This document shows positions 8,694-17,273 of a DNA stretch of 64,000 nucleotides, one piece after another. Below the pieces are notes generated by a model. The model was given only the letters and a program-made list of their open reading frames with translations, was not told the origin of the DNA and ran no database searches. A program made the position numbers and the translations under genes. Source of the DNA: Salmonella bongori NCTC 12419 (lineage in GTDB: Bacteria > Pseudomonadota > Gammaproteobacteria > Enterobacterales > Enterobacteriaceae); NCBI RefSeq assembly GCF_000252995.1, contig NC_015761.1, forward strand, positions 2,356,001 through 2,420,000, read 5' to 3'. The stretch's first letter is position 1, and every line of letters begins with the position of its first letter.

Positions 8694-10003
8694 TATTCCG
8701 CCTCCAGAACCATTGCCGCGCCAAGCCCACCAGCCGCGCAGGCCGTTACCAGGCCAAAACCGCCTCCCCGACGCCGTAATTCATGCAAGGTTTGAGTTAT
8801 CATCCGCGCGCCCGTTGCGGCAAAAGGATGCCCATAGGCGATCGAGCCGCCGAGCACGTTGAATTTATTGTCATCTACCTCCCCGGTCGCATGTGCGCGC
8901 CCAAGCACGTCGCGGGCAAATCGCTCGCTGCCAAGCAGTTGCAAATTCGCCAGAGTCTGCGCAGCAAATGCTTCGTGCATATCAAAAAGCGTTAGATCGG
9001 CCATCGTCAGTCCGGCCCGTTCCAGCGCCAGCGGCGTTGACCAGGCCGGCCCCAACAGCATATCCTGCCAGACATCAATGGCAGTAAACGCATAACTGCG
9101 AAGATAGCCCAGCGGACGTAGCTCCAGCTCTTTGGCGCGCGATTCAGTCATCAGGATAACGGCAGCAGCGCCGTCGGTCAGCGGCGTACTATTGGCGGCC
9201 GTCACGGAACCATGTTTTCTGTCAAAAGCGGGACGTAGTTTGGCGTAGTCTGCCAGCGTGGAATTGCCGCGAATGTTGTTGTCTTCTGAAAAGGGATTTT
9301 TATACGGTGGCGCATAGGTCGTCATCACCTCTTCCGCCAGTTTGCCCTCCGCCCATGCCTGCGCGGCGCGCTGATGTGAACGATGCGCCAGCGCGTCCTG
9401 CTGCTCACGCGTAATACCATACGTTTTCGCCATCTGTTCGGCGGTATCGCCCATGCGCAAACCGGTAGAATATTCGGCAACAGCGGGAGGAACCGGCAAC
9501 AGATCACGTAAGCGCAGGCGAGAGAAAAGCGTTAGCCGTTGACGAATCGTACGGGCTTTATTGACATCCACCAATACGCGCGCCAGGGTTTTACTCACGC
9601 CTATCGGCAGCACCGACGACGAGTCCGCGCCGCCGGCGATACCCGCGCGTATCGTGCCAGCCATCAGGCTTTCCGCCACATTCGCTACCGCCTGAAAACT
9701 GGTGGCGCAGGCGCGGCTTACGCTATAGGCATCGGTATGAACGTTCATCCCCGTACCCAGTACAATTTCACGCGCAATATTGGGCGCCTCCGGCATTTGT
9801 ACAACCTGGCCGAAAACCAGTTGCTCGATCGTATCAGCGGGAATTTCACTACGCGCCAGCAACTCGCCGACGACCATCTTACCGAGATCAACCGCGGGAA
9901 TACCATGAAATGCCGTCGCCTGCCGGGCAAAGGGGGTTCGCAATCCACTGACAATAGCAATGCGGTCGCCCTGACGGGTAACCAACGGTAAAGCCTGACG
10001 CAT
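8693..10003 (-). CDS. fadI: FadI, anaerobic beta-oxidation 3-ketoacyl-CoA thiolase
   Basis: A 436-aa thiolase that releases acetyl-CoA from 3-ketoacyl-CoA in the FadIJ complex. The nucleophile cysteine lies in SRACATSFQAVANVAESL near residue 99, the histidine in GGSIAYGHPFAATGARM, and the second cysteine in TACAAGGLGAAMV at the C terminus. The first gene of the fadIJ operon; a FadR-like operator lies just upstream. Confidence 0.97.
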   Translation of the reverse strand: MRQALPLVTRQGDRIAIVSGLRTPFARQATAFHGIPAVDLGKMVVGELLARSEIPADTIEQLVFGQVVQMPEAPNIAREIVLGTGMNVHTDAYSVSRACATSFQAVANVAESLMAGTIRAGIAGGADSSSVLPIGVSKTLARVLVDVNKARTIRQRLTLFSRLRLRDLLPVPPAVAEYSTGLRMGDTAEQMAKTYGITREQQDALAHRSHQRAAQAWAEGKLAEEVMTTYAPPYKNPFSEDNNIRGNSTLADYAKLRPAFDRKHGSVTAANSTPLTDGAAAVILMTESRAKELELRPLGYLRSYAFTAIDVWQDMLLGPAWSTPLALERAGLTMADLTLFDMHEAFAAQTLANLQLLGSERFARDVLGRAHATGEVDDNKFNVLGGSIAYGHPFAATGARMITQTLHELRRRGGGFGLVTACAAGGLGAAMVLEAE

Positions 10004-10025
10004 AGTACTCCCCTGTAAAAAAATA

Positions 10026-10046
10026 TTTAGTGGTCTGACCTGATCA
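10026..10046. promoter_or_regulatory. Candidate FadR operator of fadIJ
   Basis: The sequence tagtggtctgacctgat matches the FadR consensus core (tGGTCnGACc) and lies 23-43 bp upstream of the fadI start. FadR bound without acyl-CoA would repress the operon. The match is visible; its function is inferred from the known regulation of fad genes. Confidence 0.7.
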
Positions 10047-10123
10047 CAGTCTTAACCAATTTTTTACATTTAGCCAAGCAGAGAGAAAAGAAAGTGGGAG
10101 CTATGGCACAGTGAAGGGAAGCG

Positions 10124-10168
10124 ATAAAAAAGAAAACGCCCCCGCCAGACAATGACGGAGGCGTTGTG
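10124..10168 (-). terminator. Rho-independent terminator of yfcZ
   Basis: On the minus strand a GC-rich hairpin (aacgcctccg ... cgggggcgtt) is followed by a T-rich run (ttttcttttt) just after the yfcZ stop codon. This is a textbook intrinsic terminator and separates yfcZ from fadI. Confidence 0.85.
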
Positions 10169-10178
10169 AATAAATGAA

Positions 10179-10463
10179 TTAACGCAGACCAAGCTGGAAG
10201 ATAAGCGTTTCTGCTTCACAAGCGAAAACAAAGTCAATATCCAGACGAACGCCACCAGACTCCTCAGTAAAGGTTGGCGTAATTTGGCAAGGTTCGGACT
10301 CCACGCTACGCGCTTTTTCCGTTAACGCCGCCAGCGTCTCTTCAGCTTCTGCGCGGGTAGCGAATACGCGGCTGTATGACGCGGTGCAATCGGAGTTGTC
10401 CATGATGGTTCCAACGTCCATACAGCAGCAAACCGGGGTTTCATCAGCACTGCATTTACTCAT
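10179..10463 (-). CDS. yfcZ: YfcZ/YiiS family protein (DUF406)
   Basis: A 94-aa acidic protein, the exact length of E. coli YfcZ when the ATG at 10463 is used; the longer frame starting at 10487 adds eight residues without a family match. It begins MSKCSADETPVCCCMDVGT with an unusual run of cysteines, which could bind metal, although I know of no demonstrated function. It is divergent from fadL. Confidence 0.9.
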   Translation of the reverse strand: MSKCSADETPVCCCMDVGTIMDNSDCTASYSRVFATRAEAEETLAALTEKARSVESEPCQITPTFTEESGGVRLDIDFVFACEAETLIFQLGLR

Positions 10464-10565
10464 TGTAGATTTCCTCTGTATTTGCACCCAGGGTGCCAGA
10501 TAAACGATGAGGGTATTTTACGCTCCCGGCATTCGCCTCTCCAGTCGTTAATGGTGGGAAACGCG

Positions 10566-10589
10566 TTAAGTGACCGAAATCACACTTAA
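10566..10589. promoter_or_regulatory. Candidate CRP site in the yfcZ-fadL gap
   Basis: ttaagtgaccgaaatcacactt is a near-perfect palindrome and agrees well with the CRP consensus (TGTGA-N6-TCACA; one base off in the left half). It lies about 245 bp upstream of fadL and about 100 bp upstream of yfcZ. Catabolite activation of fad genes is known; which gene this site serves is not clear. Confidence 0.55.
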
Positions 10590-10696
10590 AAATGATCTAA
10601 AACAAAAATCACGCGATCGGGTGACCGTTAAGCCCACCGATTTTGCCAACCAGATCTCGTTTCTAAGATCACAATTGAAAAAACTTATAAACATAC

Positions 10697-10752
10697 TTGC
10701 AACATTCTAGCTGGTCAGACCTATACTCTCGCCACTGGTCTGATTTCTAAGT
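10697..10752 (+). promoter_or_regulatory. fadL promoter with two FadR operators
   Basis: A possible -35 (ttgcaa, 10697) and -10 (tatact, 10722) overlap a FadR-like site agctggtcagacctata (10709-10725); a second, weaker one, actggtctgatttctaa (10734-10750), lies just downstream. Two FadR sites around the start of transcription are known for E. coli fadL, so the layout is conserved. The promoter boxes are my reading of the sequence. Confidence 0.65.
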
Positions 10753-10827
10753 CGTACCGCAGACCCTACACTTCGCGCTCCTGTTACAGCATGTAACATA
10801 GTTTGTATAAAAATAATCAATGAGGTT

Positions 10828-12141
10828 ATGGTCATGAGCCAGAAAACCCTGTTTACAAAGTCTGCTCTCGCAGTCGCAGTGGCAATCATCTCCACCCAGG
10901 CCTGGTCTGCAGGCTTTCAGTTAAACGAATTTTCTTCCTCTGGCCTTGGCCGGGCCTATTCGGGTGAAGGCGCAATCGCAGATGATGCGGGTAACGTTAG
11001 CCGCAACCCGGCGTTAATTACGATGTTTGACCGCCCGACATTTTCAGCGGGCGCGGTTTATATAGATCCTGATGTCAATATTAGCGGGACATCGCCATCT
11101 CGCCGGACGCTGGATGCAGATAATATCGCACCGACGGCATGGGTGCCGAACGTTCACTTTGTCGCCCCGATTAACGATCAGTTTGGCTGGGGGGCTTCGA
11201 TTACCTCCAATTATGGTCTGGCGACAGAGTTTAACGACACATACGCAGGCGGCTCGGTTGGCGGTACGACCGATCTTCAAACCATGAACCTGAATTTAAG
11301 CGGCGCTTATCGCTTAAATGAGGCCTGGAGCTTCGGCCTCGGCTTTGATGCGGTATACGCGCGCGCGAAAATCGAACGTTATGCGGGCGATTTAGGCCAG
11401 TTGGTCGCGGCACAGAATCCGGCGCTGGCGCCCGTCGCCAGTCAGATTACCAGCGATACCAAAATCGCCCACCTGAACGGTAACCAGTGGGGCTTTGGCT
11501 GGAATGCCGGTATCCTTTATGAGCTGGATAAAAATAACCGCTACGCTCTGACCTATCGCTCGGAAGTCAAAATTGACTTTAAAGGTAATTACAGCAGCGA
11601 TCTTCCCATCGGCATTAACCGATATAACCTGCCCATCCCAACGGCAACCGGCGGCGCGACGCAGTCGGGCTACCTGACACTAAACCTGCCGGAAATGTGG
11701 GAAGTGTCCGGTTATAACCGCGTGGCGCCGCAATGGGCCATCCACTATAGCCTGGCCTATACCAGCTGGAGTCAGTTCCAGGAATTGAAGGCAAAATCGA
11801 CCGCAGGCGATACGCTCTTCGAGAAGCATGAAGGCTTTAAAGATGCTTACCGCATTGCGTTAGGGACCACCTATTACTACGATGATAACTGGACGTTCCG
11901 TACCGGTATCGCCTTCGATGACAGCCCGGTTCCGGCGCAAAACCGTTCTATCTCTATTCCCGATCAGGACCGTTTCTGGCTGAGCGCCGGTACGACTTAC
12001 GCCTTTAATAAAGATGCGTCTGTCGACGTTGGGGTCTCTTATATGCATGGTCAGAGCGTGAAAATTAATGAAGGCCCCTATCAGTTTGAATCTGAAGGGA
12101 AGGCATGGCTGTTTGGGACTAACTTCAACTACGCGTTCTAA
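10828..12141 (+). CDS. fadL: FadL, outer-membrane long-chain fatty acid transporter
   Basis: A 437-aa, 14-strand beta barrel that carries long-chain fatty acids across the outer membrane; E. coli FadL is about ten residues longer. A signal peptide ends at QAWSA, the mature chain opens with GFQLNEFSSSGLGRAYSGEG (the plug region), and the last residue is Phe, as usual for a barrel. The extracellular loop around residues 195-210 is shorter and different from what I recall for E. coli. Two start codons (10828 and 10834) are possible. It supplies substrate to the nearby fadIJ pathway. Confidence 0.96.
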   Translation: MVMSQKTLFTKSALAVAVAIISTQAWSAGFQLNEFSSSGLGRAYSGEGAIADDAGNVSRNPALITMFDRPTFSAGAVYIDPDVNISGTSPSRRTLDADNIAPTAWVPNVHFVAPINDQFGWGASITSNYGLATEFNDTYAGGSVGGTTDLQTMNLNLSGAYRLNEAWSFGLGFDAVYARAKIERYAGDLGQLVAAQNPALAPVASQITSDTKIAHLNGNQWGFGWNAGILYELDKNNRYALTYRSEVKIDFKGNYSSDLPIGINRYNLPIPTATGGATQSGYLTLNLPEMWEVSGYNRVAPQWAIHYSLAYTSWSQFQELKAKSTAGDTLFEKHEGFKDAYRIALGTTYYYDDNWTFRTGIAFDDSPVPAQNRSISIPDQDRFWLSAGTTYAFNKDASVDVGVSYMHGQSVKINEGPYQFESEGKAWLFGTNFNYAF

Positions 12142-12159
12142 TTCCTTCTTTGAAGGGAT

Positions 12160-12195
12160 CAAAAAGGTGAGCATTGCGCTCACCTTTTTATTATC
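12160..12195. terminator. Bidirectional terminator between fadL and mlaA
   Basis: The palindrome aaaaaggtgagc ... gctcaccttttta has an A-run on one side and a T-run on the other, so it can end both convergent transcripts. Confidence 0.9.
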
Positions 12196-12197
12196 GT

Positions 12198-12953
12198 TTA
12201 TTCAGAGTCGATTTCTTTGAGCTCGTCCTGAATCGCCTGCGCGTTCGGATTTTCCTGCGGCTTAAGTTTTCCGCCACTGGCAATAAAATCATGACGCTGG
12301 AAGTACGCCTCGCGCACCATAATATAAGGATCGGAAGACTGACGAAGGAGGCCGTCGGAATCCAGCAACTGCGCGCGGGTTTCTATCCCTTCGATAGTCC
12401 ATTTCCCCACAGACATCGGCCAGGTCAGCCATGAGAGCACCGGATACAAGGTATCCACCATATCCCCACCATCTTCACGCAGCGTGAAACTGCCGTAGAA
12501 CGGAAGTTGCACATAAGGTCCATAACCCACGCCATAATGGCCCAACGTACTGCCAAAACGATGCGGTTCAACGCGCTGCAGTTTCGGATTCGCCATTCCT
12601 GCTACATCAATAAAGCCGCCCATCCCTAATAAGGTATTGAGGAAGAAACGGGTGAAATGGACCATGCCCTGATAAGGATCGCCCTGCAGGAAATAGTTCA
12701 CCATGATCGCAGGTTCTTCGAGGTTGCCGGTGAAATTGCTTAAACCGTTGCGTGCAGGCTGTGGAACATAATCACGCCAGGCAACGGCGACCGGCCGAAC
12801 AACATACGGGTCCAGCACATTAAAGTTGAAGTTATACATGGTGCGGTTAAACCCTTCTAGCGGGTCTGAACGCCCCTGCTGTTCTGTACCGGAACTTGCA
12901 CACCCGACCAGCAATGTGGTTCCCAGCGCCAGCGCCGACAGGCGAAGCTTCAT
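12198..12953 (-). CDS. mlaA: MlaA (VacJ), outer-membrane phospholipid-removal lipoprotein
   Basis: A 251-aa lipoprotein with a lipobox (LLVGC, Cys near residue 18). MlaA sits as a ring in the outer membrane and extracts misplaced phospholipids for return by MlaC and MlaFEDB, keeping the lipid asymmetry of the membrane. Family motifs DPLEGFNRTMYNFNFNVLD and NTLLGMGGFIDVA are present. The ATG at 12953 gives the lipoprotein signal; the longer frame from 13049 is not needed. Confidence 0.95.
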   Translation of the reverse strand: MKLRLSALALGTTLLVGCASSGTEQQGRSDPLEGFNRTMYNFNFNVLDPYVVRPVAVAWRDYVPQPARNGLSNFTGNLEEPAIMVNYFLQGDPYQGMVHFTRFFLNTLLGMGGFIDVAGMANPKLQRVEPHRFGSTLGHYGVGYGPYVQLPFYGSFTLREDGGDMVDTLYPVLSWLTWPMSVGKWTIEGIETRAQLLDSDGLLRQSSDPYIMVREAYFQRHDFIASGGKLKPQENPNAQAIQDELKEIDSE

Positions 12954-13242
12954 AGATGTCTCCCTGTGAATTATGGCTATCGCTGATTGCCATCCATGAC
13001 GGAACGCTACCGTATCCGCCTGTTTAGGTGTGAGCGATTTTAACAGCACGTCAAACGATGTCTATATGCGTGATCTCATTGCTCTGAGCATAGCCTGGTA
13101 ACGCCAACAGCGTGACGGTGTCATTCTAACGAAACAGATAAAAACGGGCGTGATTATTTTTATTTTTTCGGAGAATGACCCCGCCTGGGTAAATCAAAAG
13201 CCGCTACGCTTTATCAATATATGTTAATCACAAGAGAGCATC

Positions 13243-14184
13243 ATGGATAGCCTTAACGACGACAAAATTCACCAACACAGCAGCGATCTGGAAGTAGAAA
13301 GTGAAGAAAAACAAAGTGGAAAAAAAATAGAGGTGGATGAAGATCGTCTCCCCTCCCGCGCCATGGCGATTCATGAACATATTCGCCAGGATGGTGAAAA
13401 AGAGATGGAACGCGATGCGATGGCCTTGCTCTGGTCAGCCATTGCCGCAGGCCTTTCGATGGGGGCGTCACTGCTGGCAAAAGGGATTTTTCACGTGCAG
13501 CTTGAAGGCGTTCCCGGCGGTTTTTTGCTGGAAAATCTCGGTTACACCTTTGGCTTTATTATTGTCATCATGGCCCGCCAGCAATTATTTACTGAAAATA
13601 CCGTTACCGCTGTACTTCCGGTAATGCAAAATCCCACACTGAGTAATATTGGATTGCTGATGCGCTTATGGGGTGTGGTCCTGTTAGGCAACCTGATTGG
13701 TACCGGGATTGCGGCCTGGGCGTTTGAATATATGCCCATATTTAATGAGGAAACCCGCGACGCCTTCGTCAAAATTGGTATGGAGGTCATGAAAAATAGC
13801 CCAACGGAGATGTTTGCTAACGCAATTATTTCAGGCTGGATCATCGCAACCATGGTGTGGATGTTTCCTGCTGCAGGCGGAGCAAAGATTGTGGTCATTA
13901 TTTTGATGACCTGGCTTATCGCATTAGGCGATACCACCCATATCGTCGTAGGATCTGTTGAAATTTTGTATCTGGTTTTCAACGGCACGCTGCCCTGGAG
14001 CGACTTTCTCTGGCCCTTCGCCCTTCCCACACTTGCCGGAAATATCTGCGGCGGCACTTTTATTTTCGCCTTGATGAGCCACGCGCAGATCCGCAACGAT
14101 ATGAGCAATAAGCGTAAGGAAGAAGCGAGGCGGCGCGGTGAACGCCTGGAGCAGGAACGGAAAAAAGCGGAAAAGCAGGGCTGA
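13243..14184 (+). CDS. yfdC: YfdC, formate/nitrite transporter-family inner-membrane protein
   Basis: A 313-aa member of the FNT family. An acidic cytosolic N terminus of about 60 residues precedes about six membrane segments (starting at WSAIAAGLSMGASLLAKG), and the C terminus is a basic tail (SNKRKEEARRRGERLEQER). The substrate is not established. Its stop lies 75 bp before tRNA-Arg, so it marks the last core gene before the integrated element. Confidence 0.9.
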   Translation: MDSLNDDKIHQHSSDLEVESEEKQSGKKIEVDEDRLPSRAMAIHEHIRQDGEKEMERDAMALLWSAIAAGLSMGASLLAKGIFHVQLEGVPGGFLLENLGYTFGFIIVIMARQQLFTENTVTAVLPVMQNPTLSNIGLLMRLWGVVLLGNLIGTGIAAWAFEYMPIFNEETRDAFVKIGMEVMKNSPTEMFANAIISGWIIATMVWMFPAAGGAKIVVIILMTWLIALGDTTHIVVGSVEILYLVFNGTLPWSDFLWPFALPTLAGNICGGTFIFALMSHAQIRNDMSNKRKEEARRRGERLEQERKKAEKQG

Positions 14185-14259
14185 GTGGCGACGGTTTAAC
14201 CAGTCAGGTGGTGCCAGACTTACTCCGGGAAACAAAAAACGCTATACTGGCGCCGCGTT

Positions 14260-14334
14260 GTCCCCTTAGTTAAATGGATATAACGAGCCCCTCCTAAGGG
14301 CTAGTTGCAGGTTCGATTCCTGCAGGGGACACCA
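14260..14334 (+). tRNA. argW: tRNA-Arg (anticodon CCU)
   Basis: A 75-nt cloverleaf with anticodon loop CTCCTAA (anticodon CCT), T-arm GGTTCGATTCC and an encoded CCA end. The acceptor stem GTCCCCT/AGGGGAC closes fully. It reads rare AGG codons. A -10-like TATACT (14243) followed by a GC-rich stretch lies upstream. The last 19 bases are part of the attachment repeat of the downstream element, so the gene is restored by the integrated DNA. Confidence 0.97.
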
Positions 14335-14433
14335 TGACCGCTTTTACCCGCCTCTCACAAATCCCAGCAAACCCGCACCACACAAGGCTTTACAGCGTTT
14401 TTGATGTCTAACGATTTCCAGCGAATAGCACCT
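14316..14433. repeat. Left attachment repeat (attL) in the tRNA-Arg 3' end
   Basis: This 118-bp segment recurs at 24363-24480 with two mismatches. It begins inside the T-arm (attcctgcaggggacacca) and runs 99 bp past the tRNA into the region before the integrase gene. The tRNA portion is the expected crossover core of a P4-type integrase; the long extension is unusual. Confidence 0.93.
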
Positions 14434-14499
14434 TAAGCCACGATCAAAAGTATCTCTTTTCGTTACTCTCATCCTGTTAGAACTTCGGGAGAGATACTT

Positions 14500-15672
14500 A
14501 TGGCCTTAACTAATGTTCAGATTAAAAATGCAGCTCCCGGTGAGACGGACTACACCCTTTCAGATGGTTCCGGTTTGTTCATTATCATAAAACCTCAGGG
14601 TTCCAAGCTCTGGCGCTTTCGTTACCGTCGTGAAGGTAAGTTACGCCGTCTATCTTTGGGTGCCTACCCTGAGATATCCCTCTCGCAAGCGCGTATTAAA
14701 GCCGCTGAGGCTCGCGCAAAGCTGGCGCAAGGTATCAGCCCTGTAGACGAACGCCGGGAACAGAAAGAGGCCAGTAAGGTTATCAATTCCTTTGAGGGCG
14801 TTTGCCTTGAATGGCAGGCCACGCGAAAGGCTACATGGTCGGAAAGCTATGCTGACGATACAAAACGCCTGTTTGAGCGCAACGTGTTCCCAGTGCTGGG
14901 CGCACGCCCTATCGGGGATATTCAGCCGCTGGAACTGTTAGACCTGCTGCGTAAGATAGAAGATCGCGGCGCTAATGAACTCGCCACCAAAGTACGCCGC
15001 CGCTGTGGTGAGGTGTACGCCTACGCCATTGTGACCGGGAGAGCCAAGTATAATCCGGCACGCGACTTAGCCACCGCTATGCAACGCTTTCAGCGCGGGC
15101 ATTATGCTTCTCTCGATACCGCCGATCTTCCTGCATTCCTCACAGCACTGGAGGCAACCACCGGGAACATTATGGTTAACCTTGCCGTTCGCCTGCTGAT
15201 GCTTACCGGCTTACGCCCCGGCGAACTACGCAAAGGGGAATGGAAAGAGATTGATATAGATAACGCCCTGTGGGAGATCCCTGCCGAACGTATGAAGGCT
15301 CGCCGCCCTCACCTCGTGCCGCTGTCTAAACAGGCTATAGAACTGCTTCGCTCCGTTAAAGCCATCAGTGGTAATTACAGCCTGATGTTCCCCGGTAGAA
15401 ATGACGTTACCCGCCCCATGTCTGATATGGCTATGAACCAGCTTATTAAGCGATGCGGTTACGGAGAAAAGCTCACCGGGCATGGATTCCGTCACATGAT
15501 GAGCACCATTCTGCATGAGAAAGGCTTTAACAGCGCGTGGATAGAGCTACAGCTCGCTCACGTCGATAAAAATACCATTCGCGGCACGTACAACCGGGCG
15601 CAGTATCTGGAAGGCCGTAGAGAGATGATGCAGTGGTATGCAGATCACTTACAAAGCCTCAAAACCCAATAA
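14500..15672 (+). CDS. P4-type tyrosine integrase of the argW element
   Basis: A 390-aa tyrosine recombinase. The N terminus (ALTNVQIKNAAPGETDYTLS) is the DUF4102 arm-binding domain of P4-like integrases. Catalytic residues are visible: Arg in TGLRPGELRKGEW, His-Arg in GHGFRHMM, His in LAHVDKNTIRGTYNR and the nucleophile Tyr in the same motif. It lies 166 bp after tRNA-Arg and reads away from it, the standard arrangement. It appears full-length, so the element could still excise. Confidence 0.96.
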   Translation: MALTNVQIKNAAPGETDYTLSDGSGLFIIIKPQGSKLWRFRYRREGKLRRLSLGAYPEISLSQARIKAAEARAKLAQGISPVDERREQKEASKVINSFEGVCLEWQATRKATWSESYADDTKRLFERNVFPVLGARPIGDIQPLELLDLLRKIEDRGANELATKVRRRCGEVYAYAIVTGRAKYNPARDLATAMQRFQRGHYASLDTADLPAFLTALEATTGNIMVNLAVRLLMLTGLRPGELRKGEWKEIDIDNALWEIPAERMKARRPHLVPLSKQAIELLRSVKAISGNYSLMFPGRNDVTRPMSDMAMNQLIKRCGYGEKLTGHGFRHMMSTILHEKGFNSAWIELQLAHVDKNTIRGTYNRAQYLEGRREMMQWYADHLQSLKTQ

Positions 15673-15699
15673 CCACCCTATTCCGTAACAGCGAATACT

Positions 15700-16707
15700 A
15701 TGACCGATACATTAAAAACACTGAAAGAAACAGCGGAACAAAAAAAACTGGTGGCTGTAAACCTTCGCGTGCAAATGAGAGCTGCATATGCAGCAGCAGT
15801 ACGTGCGCAAGAAGCATACAACACTGAAGAAAAGAGACTGAATGCAGGGAGCAAGGATAAATCAACCAACTCAGCCTACGCCGCCAATGTCGACGATGCT
15901 ACGCATTCTCATGGCAATCAGATCTCCACACCCGAAGATTATCATAGAGACAGAATAGCCCAATCGGAGGTGAAAATTGCCAACCTTAAGTATGAGCTTT
16001 CGGAAGAAAAAGACAGGCTCGACGTATACAAACAAAATCTGCACGAATGCCAAAGCGGAGAGGACTTAAACAGACACGTTGAAAGAGATTGCCGTGCTGA
16101 GTTCTGGCTTGAACAGCTACAGACCAAATATCGCCATTATCCTGATTACGAAGTAGCTATGATTCTGGACGAGGCGGGATTCTCGTCTATCGACCTGTGC
16201 TGTCTGGTTGTCGATATGGCGAAGATAATCAAAGTTGAGAACAGGAAAAATATTGAAGCCATATTCAAGCTGGTGGACTGCAACGGTATGGTAACAACCC
16301 CCGGATTTGACCCCAAAAGCGCCGCAATTCTTCAGCAAATTTGGAACAGGCCATTTGATACCAATAGCCGAACCATCAAGCCTGTAAACATCCAAGATAT
16401 GACAGACAGATTTGCACTTGAATTATCATTCCAAAAAACGCTAGACATCATCCGGCATTGCGCTACGGTAGAGCACATCAGGAGATCGACTAAAAATAAA
16501 ACAGCAAAGCAAAATGAGAGGGATAGGCTAATTATTGAATTGTGGGAGGCACATCCAGAATTTCATAGTCCTATCAATTTGGAAGCATTTTGTAAATGCA
16601 TACTTGTGATTGACTCCGGTGAAACTAAAGAATCAATACGAGATACCAATATTAAGGTAAGCTCATCAACGGTAAAACGTATCATAAATGCCATTAAAAA
16701 CAGATGA
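15700..16707 (+). CDS. Unknown coiled-coil protein with HTH-like C terminus
   Basis: A 335-aa protein I do not recognise. The first ~60 residues and residues ~85-125 are highly charged and helical (KIANLKYELSEEKDRLDVYK), fitting a coiled coil. The middle (YRHYPDYEVAMILDEAGFSS) looks globular, and the last 70 residues end in SSSTVKRIINAIKNR, which resembles a recognition helix. It follows the integrase by 27 bp on the same strand and may share its transcript. In P4-type elements genes next to int are often cargo such as phage-defence proteins, but nothing in this sequence proves that. Confidence 0.7.
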   Translation: MTDTLKTLKETAEQKKLVAVNLRVQMRAAYAAAVRAQEAYNTEEKRLNAGSKDKSTNSAYAANVDDATHSHGNQISTPEDYHRDRIAQSEVKIANLKYELSEEKDRLDVYKQNLHECQSGEDLNRHVERDCRAEFWLEQLQTKYRHYPDYEVAMILDEAGFSSIDLCCLVVDMAKIIKVENRKNIEAIFKLVDCNGMVTTPGFDPKSAAILQQIWNRPFDTNSRTIKPVNIQDMTDRFALELSFQKTLDIIRHCATVEHIRRSTKNKTAKQNERDRLIIELWEAHPEFHSPINLEAFCKCILVIDSGETKESIRDTNIKVSSSTVKRIINAIKNR

Positions 16708-16709
16708 TT

Positions 16710-16735
16710 ATACTTTTCACGCCAGTGGTGAAAAC
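16710..16735. terminator. Possible hairpin after the 335-aa gene
   Basis: ttttcacgccagtggtgaaaa is an inverted repeat with a six-base loop just after the stop codon. There is no T-run on the plus strand, so termination is only possible, not clear. Confidence 0.35.
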
Positions 16736-16844
16736 TGTTCCATAAAATAATAATTGAGAATATCCCCCATCGAATTGGAATTAGAAAGAGGGGTATTCAA
16801 TGTTGACACTTCACCTGCGCTTAGCGCATCATAATCAAGCACCT

Positions 16845-17050
16845 GCAAAATCAGGTGTCGGGATTGGTCTCCCGGAAAATGTCAAAGGCGATAACACACG
16901 CGCCAAAGCGTGTTTTTTATTGTCTAATCATCAGCACGCCTTCAATGGTGGGCTGGTTGTGGAGCTTCTCACGAAGCGCCGGGATCCTTTGACACCGGTA
17001 AGACCAATCTGCAATCAGTTCACCACCAATCGATTGGTCTCGATTTGTGG
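16845..17050 (+). ncRNA. Candidate P4-like RNA immunity leader (seqA-seqB-seqC layout)
   Basis: The 9-mer GATTGGTCT occurs at 16862-16870 and 17032-17040, and its exact complement AGACCAATC lies between them at 17001-17009. At the first copy pairing with the middle copy extends through CCGG with one bulge. This order (target, antisense, target) matches how phage P4 arranges seqA, seqB inside CI RNA, and seqC to switch off its replication operon. A terminator-like hairpin follows the first target. No transcript is shown by sequence alone. Confidence 0.5.
16893..16920 (+). terminator. Attenuator-like terminator inside the leader
   Basis: acacgc-gccaaa-gcgtgt is followed by tttttat. It lies between the first GATTGGTCT copy and its complement, where premature termination would control the alpA and replication genes downstream. 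Confidence 0.6.
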
Positions 17051-17084
17051 TGATTTAAAATCACTGTCAAAGGAGATCGCCTCT

Positions 17085-17273
17085 ATGGCTATCAACGCCC
17101 ACTCACGCCTTAAAACCTTTATTTTTGCCGCCGTTGAGCGTGCAAACCTCAAATCAAGCCGCCCGGTAATGCTGCACATCACAGCCGCAACCGAACGCCT
17201 TGCCCGCCAGTCTGCAAGCCGCCAATACGTGCTCTCTTTCGCTGGTGTTATCCAGAACGGGGGGACTTTGTAA
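17085..17273 (+). CDS. Icd-like small satellite protein
   Basis: A 62-aa basic protein with a strong ribosome site (aaaggag, 8 bp before ATG). It resembles the C-terminal part of proteins annotated as Icd-like cell-division inhibitors in P4-like elements (SSRPVMLHITAATERLAR then YVLSFAGVI). A longer frame from 16800 runs through the leader and its terminator hairpin and is probably not translated as a whole. The stop overlaps the alpA start (TAATG). Activity on cell division is inferred from the family name only. Confidence 0.55.
   Translation: MAINAHSRLKTFIFAAVERANLKSSRPVMLHITAATERLARQSASRQYVLSFAGVIQNGGTL

Noticed and set aside
16800..17084. N-terminal extension of the Icd-like gene (157-aa frame; PAKSGVGIGLPENV, NTRAKACFLL)
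   Set aside because: It runs through the complementary 9-mers and the terminator-like hairpin, and the strong ribosome site is at 17077. I treat it as regulatory RNA, though a leader protein of the Ash type cannot be excluded.
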